From assembly GCF_023091865.1 (NCBI RefSeq), contig NZ_JAHXDI010000002.1:558001-622000 (forward strand): a stretch of DNA of 64,000 nucleotides, in the 5' to 3' direction. This DNA comes from Chromohalobacter moromii. Lineage in GTDB: Bacteria > Pseudomonadota > Gammaproteobacteria > Pseudomonadales > Halomonadaceae. A program made the translations under genes and the position numbers. The notes below the pieces were generated by a model. The model did not search any database, was not told where the DNA came from, and worked only from the letters and a program-made list of their open reading frames with translations. Every line of letters begins with the position of its first letter. The stretch's first letter is position 1. Shown piece after piece: positions 63,869-64,000 of this stretch.

Positions 63869-64000
63869 ATGGCGAAAGCGGCATATGTTAACGACCTCAA
63901 GTCCCTGCAAGGCGAGTGCACGGCCAACTACCTGCGCCTGAGCCGATTGCTCGGCGACATGGGCGCCGGAGAAACACGCGAGGTCGTCCTGGCCGGTGAG
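63869..64000 (+). CDS. DUF1249 (YqiB-like) protein, 3' truncated by window edge
   Basis: First 44 residues only: MAKAAYVNDLKSLQGECTAN, then YLRLSRLLGDMGAGE. The L-x-x-x-C-x-x-NY-x-x-L-x-RLL pattern is that of the DUF1249 family (E. coli YqiB), which follows nudF in many gammaproteobacteria. AAGGAGG lies before the ATG and overlaps the nudF stop region, so the two are co-transcribed. Function unknown. Confidence 0.82.
   Translation, partial: MAKAAYVNDLKSLQGECTANYLRLSRLLGDMGAGETREVVLAGE

Noticed and set aside
1-64000. CRISPR arrays, complete insertion sequences, prophage or integrase genes
   Set aside because: No regularly spaced repeats and no transposase, integrase or phage structural motifs were found anywhere in the window.

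Overview
The window looks like chromosome from a moderately halophilic gammaproteobacterium of the Halomonadaceae, most likely the Chromohalobacter/Halomonas group. The evidence is the high GC content, the acidic bias of exported proteins (very clear in the porin at 45724), compatible-solute genes, and gammaproteobacterial gene orders (nrdR-ribD-ribB-ribH-nusB-thiL-pgpA, rppH-ptsP, lgt-thyA-folA, cmoM-rsmC). Genus assignment is inference from sequence character, not from a search. Most of the window is ordinary, tightly packed core genome. Many neighbours overlap by ATGA or GTGA.

Layout. 1-2821: end of a YbbA/YbbP-type export ABC system. 3198-4460: glyA, with a 20-bp perfect palindrome upstream. 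4738-8310: D-galactonate catabolism (GntR regulator, dgoD, dgoA, dgoK), with two FadR-type operator sequences before the regulator. 8572-10676: a phosphatase and GpgS pair for glucosylglycerate synthesis, preceded by a good sigma-54 promoter match. 10692-12930 (minus): a cystine-like amino-acid ABC importer. 13236-20286: a probable sulfide/persulfide oxidation operon (persulfide dioxygenase, sulfide:quinone reductase, SulP transporter, split YeeE pair) that runs straight into a two-component system. 20311-23829 (minus): dsbG, an Lgt-like/TlpA fusion and dsbD. 23981-25229: a DsrE-like protein, then crcB and DUF190 behind a candidate fluoride riboswitch. 25494-27296 (minus): a GH13 sugar phosphorylase that fits glucosylglycerate phosphorylase.

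27417-44335 is housekeeping: a YeaQ-type membrane protein, the riboflavin/nusB/thiL/pgpA operon, mqo, a HAD hydrolase, rppH, ptsP, an NRDE protein, a receiver protein shaped like a hybrid kinase but without a kinase domain, and lgt-thyA-folA. 44442-47697 holds a ProQ/FinO protein, a porin and a lipoprotein. 48637-54521 is a ribose/inositol-type sugar ABC importer with a TIM-barrel isomerase and a Gfo/Idh dehydrogenase. Its first gene, a short-chain dehydrogenase, survives only as a 3' remnant. 54522-57028 is gene-poor, has orphan secreted proteins, and ends at a tRNA-Arg(CCU). 57172-64000 holds a PAS/GGDEF/EAL protein, cmoM, rsmC, greB, a TPR protein, nudF and the start of a DUF1249 gene.

The most interesting threads are these. 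The window appears to encode both making (gpgS and phosphatase) and recovery (GH13 phosphorylase) of glucosylglycerate, with synthesis under a possible RpoN promoter. The sulfide operon carries its own two-component system. The crcB leader shows the two conserved halves and the pseudoknot pairing of the fluoride aptamer around an unusually long insert. A thioredoxin is fused to a membrane domain that resembles the Lgt encoded elsewhere in the window.
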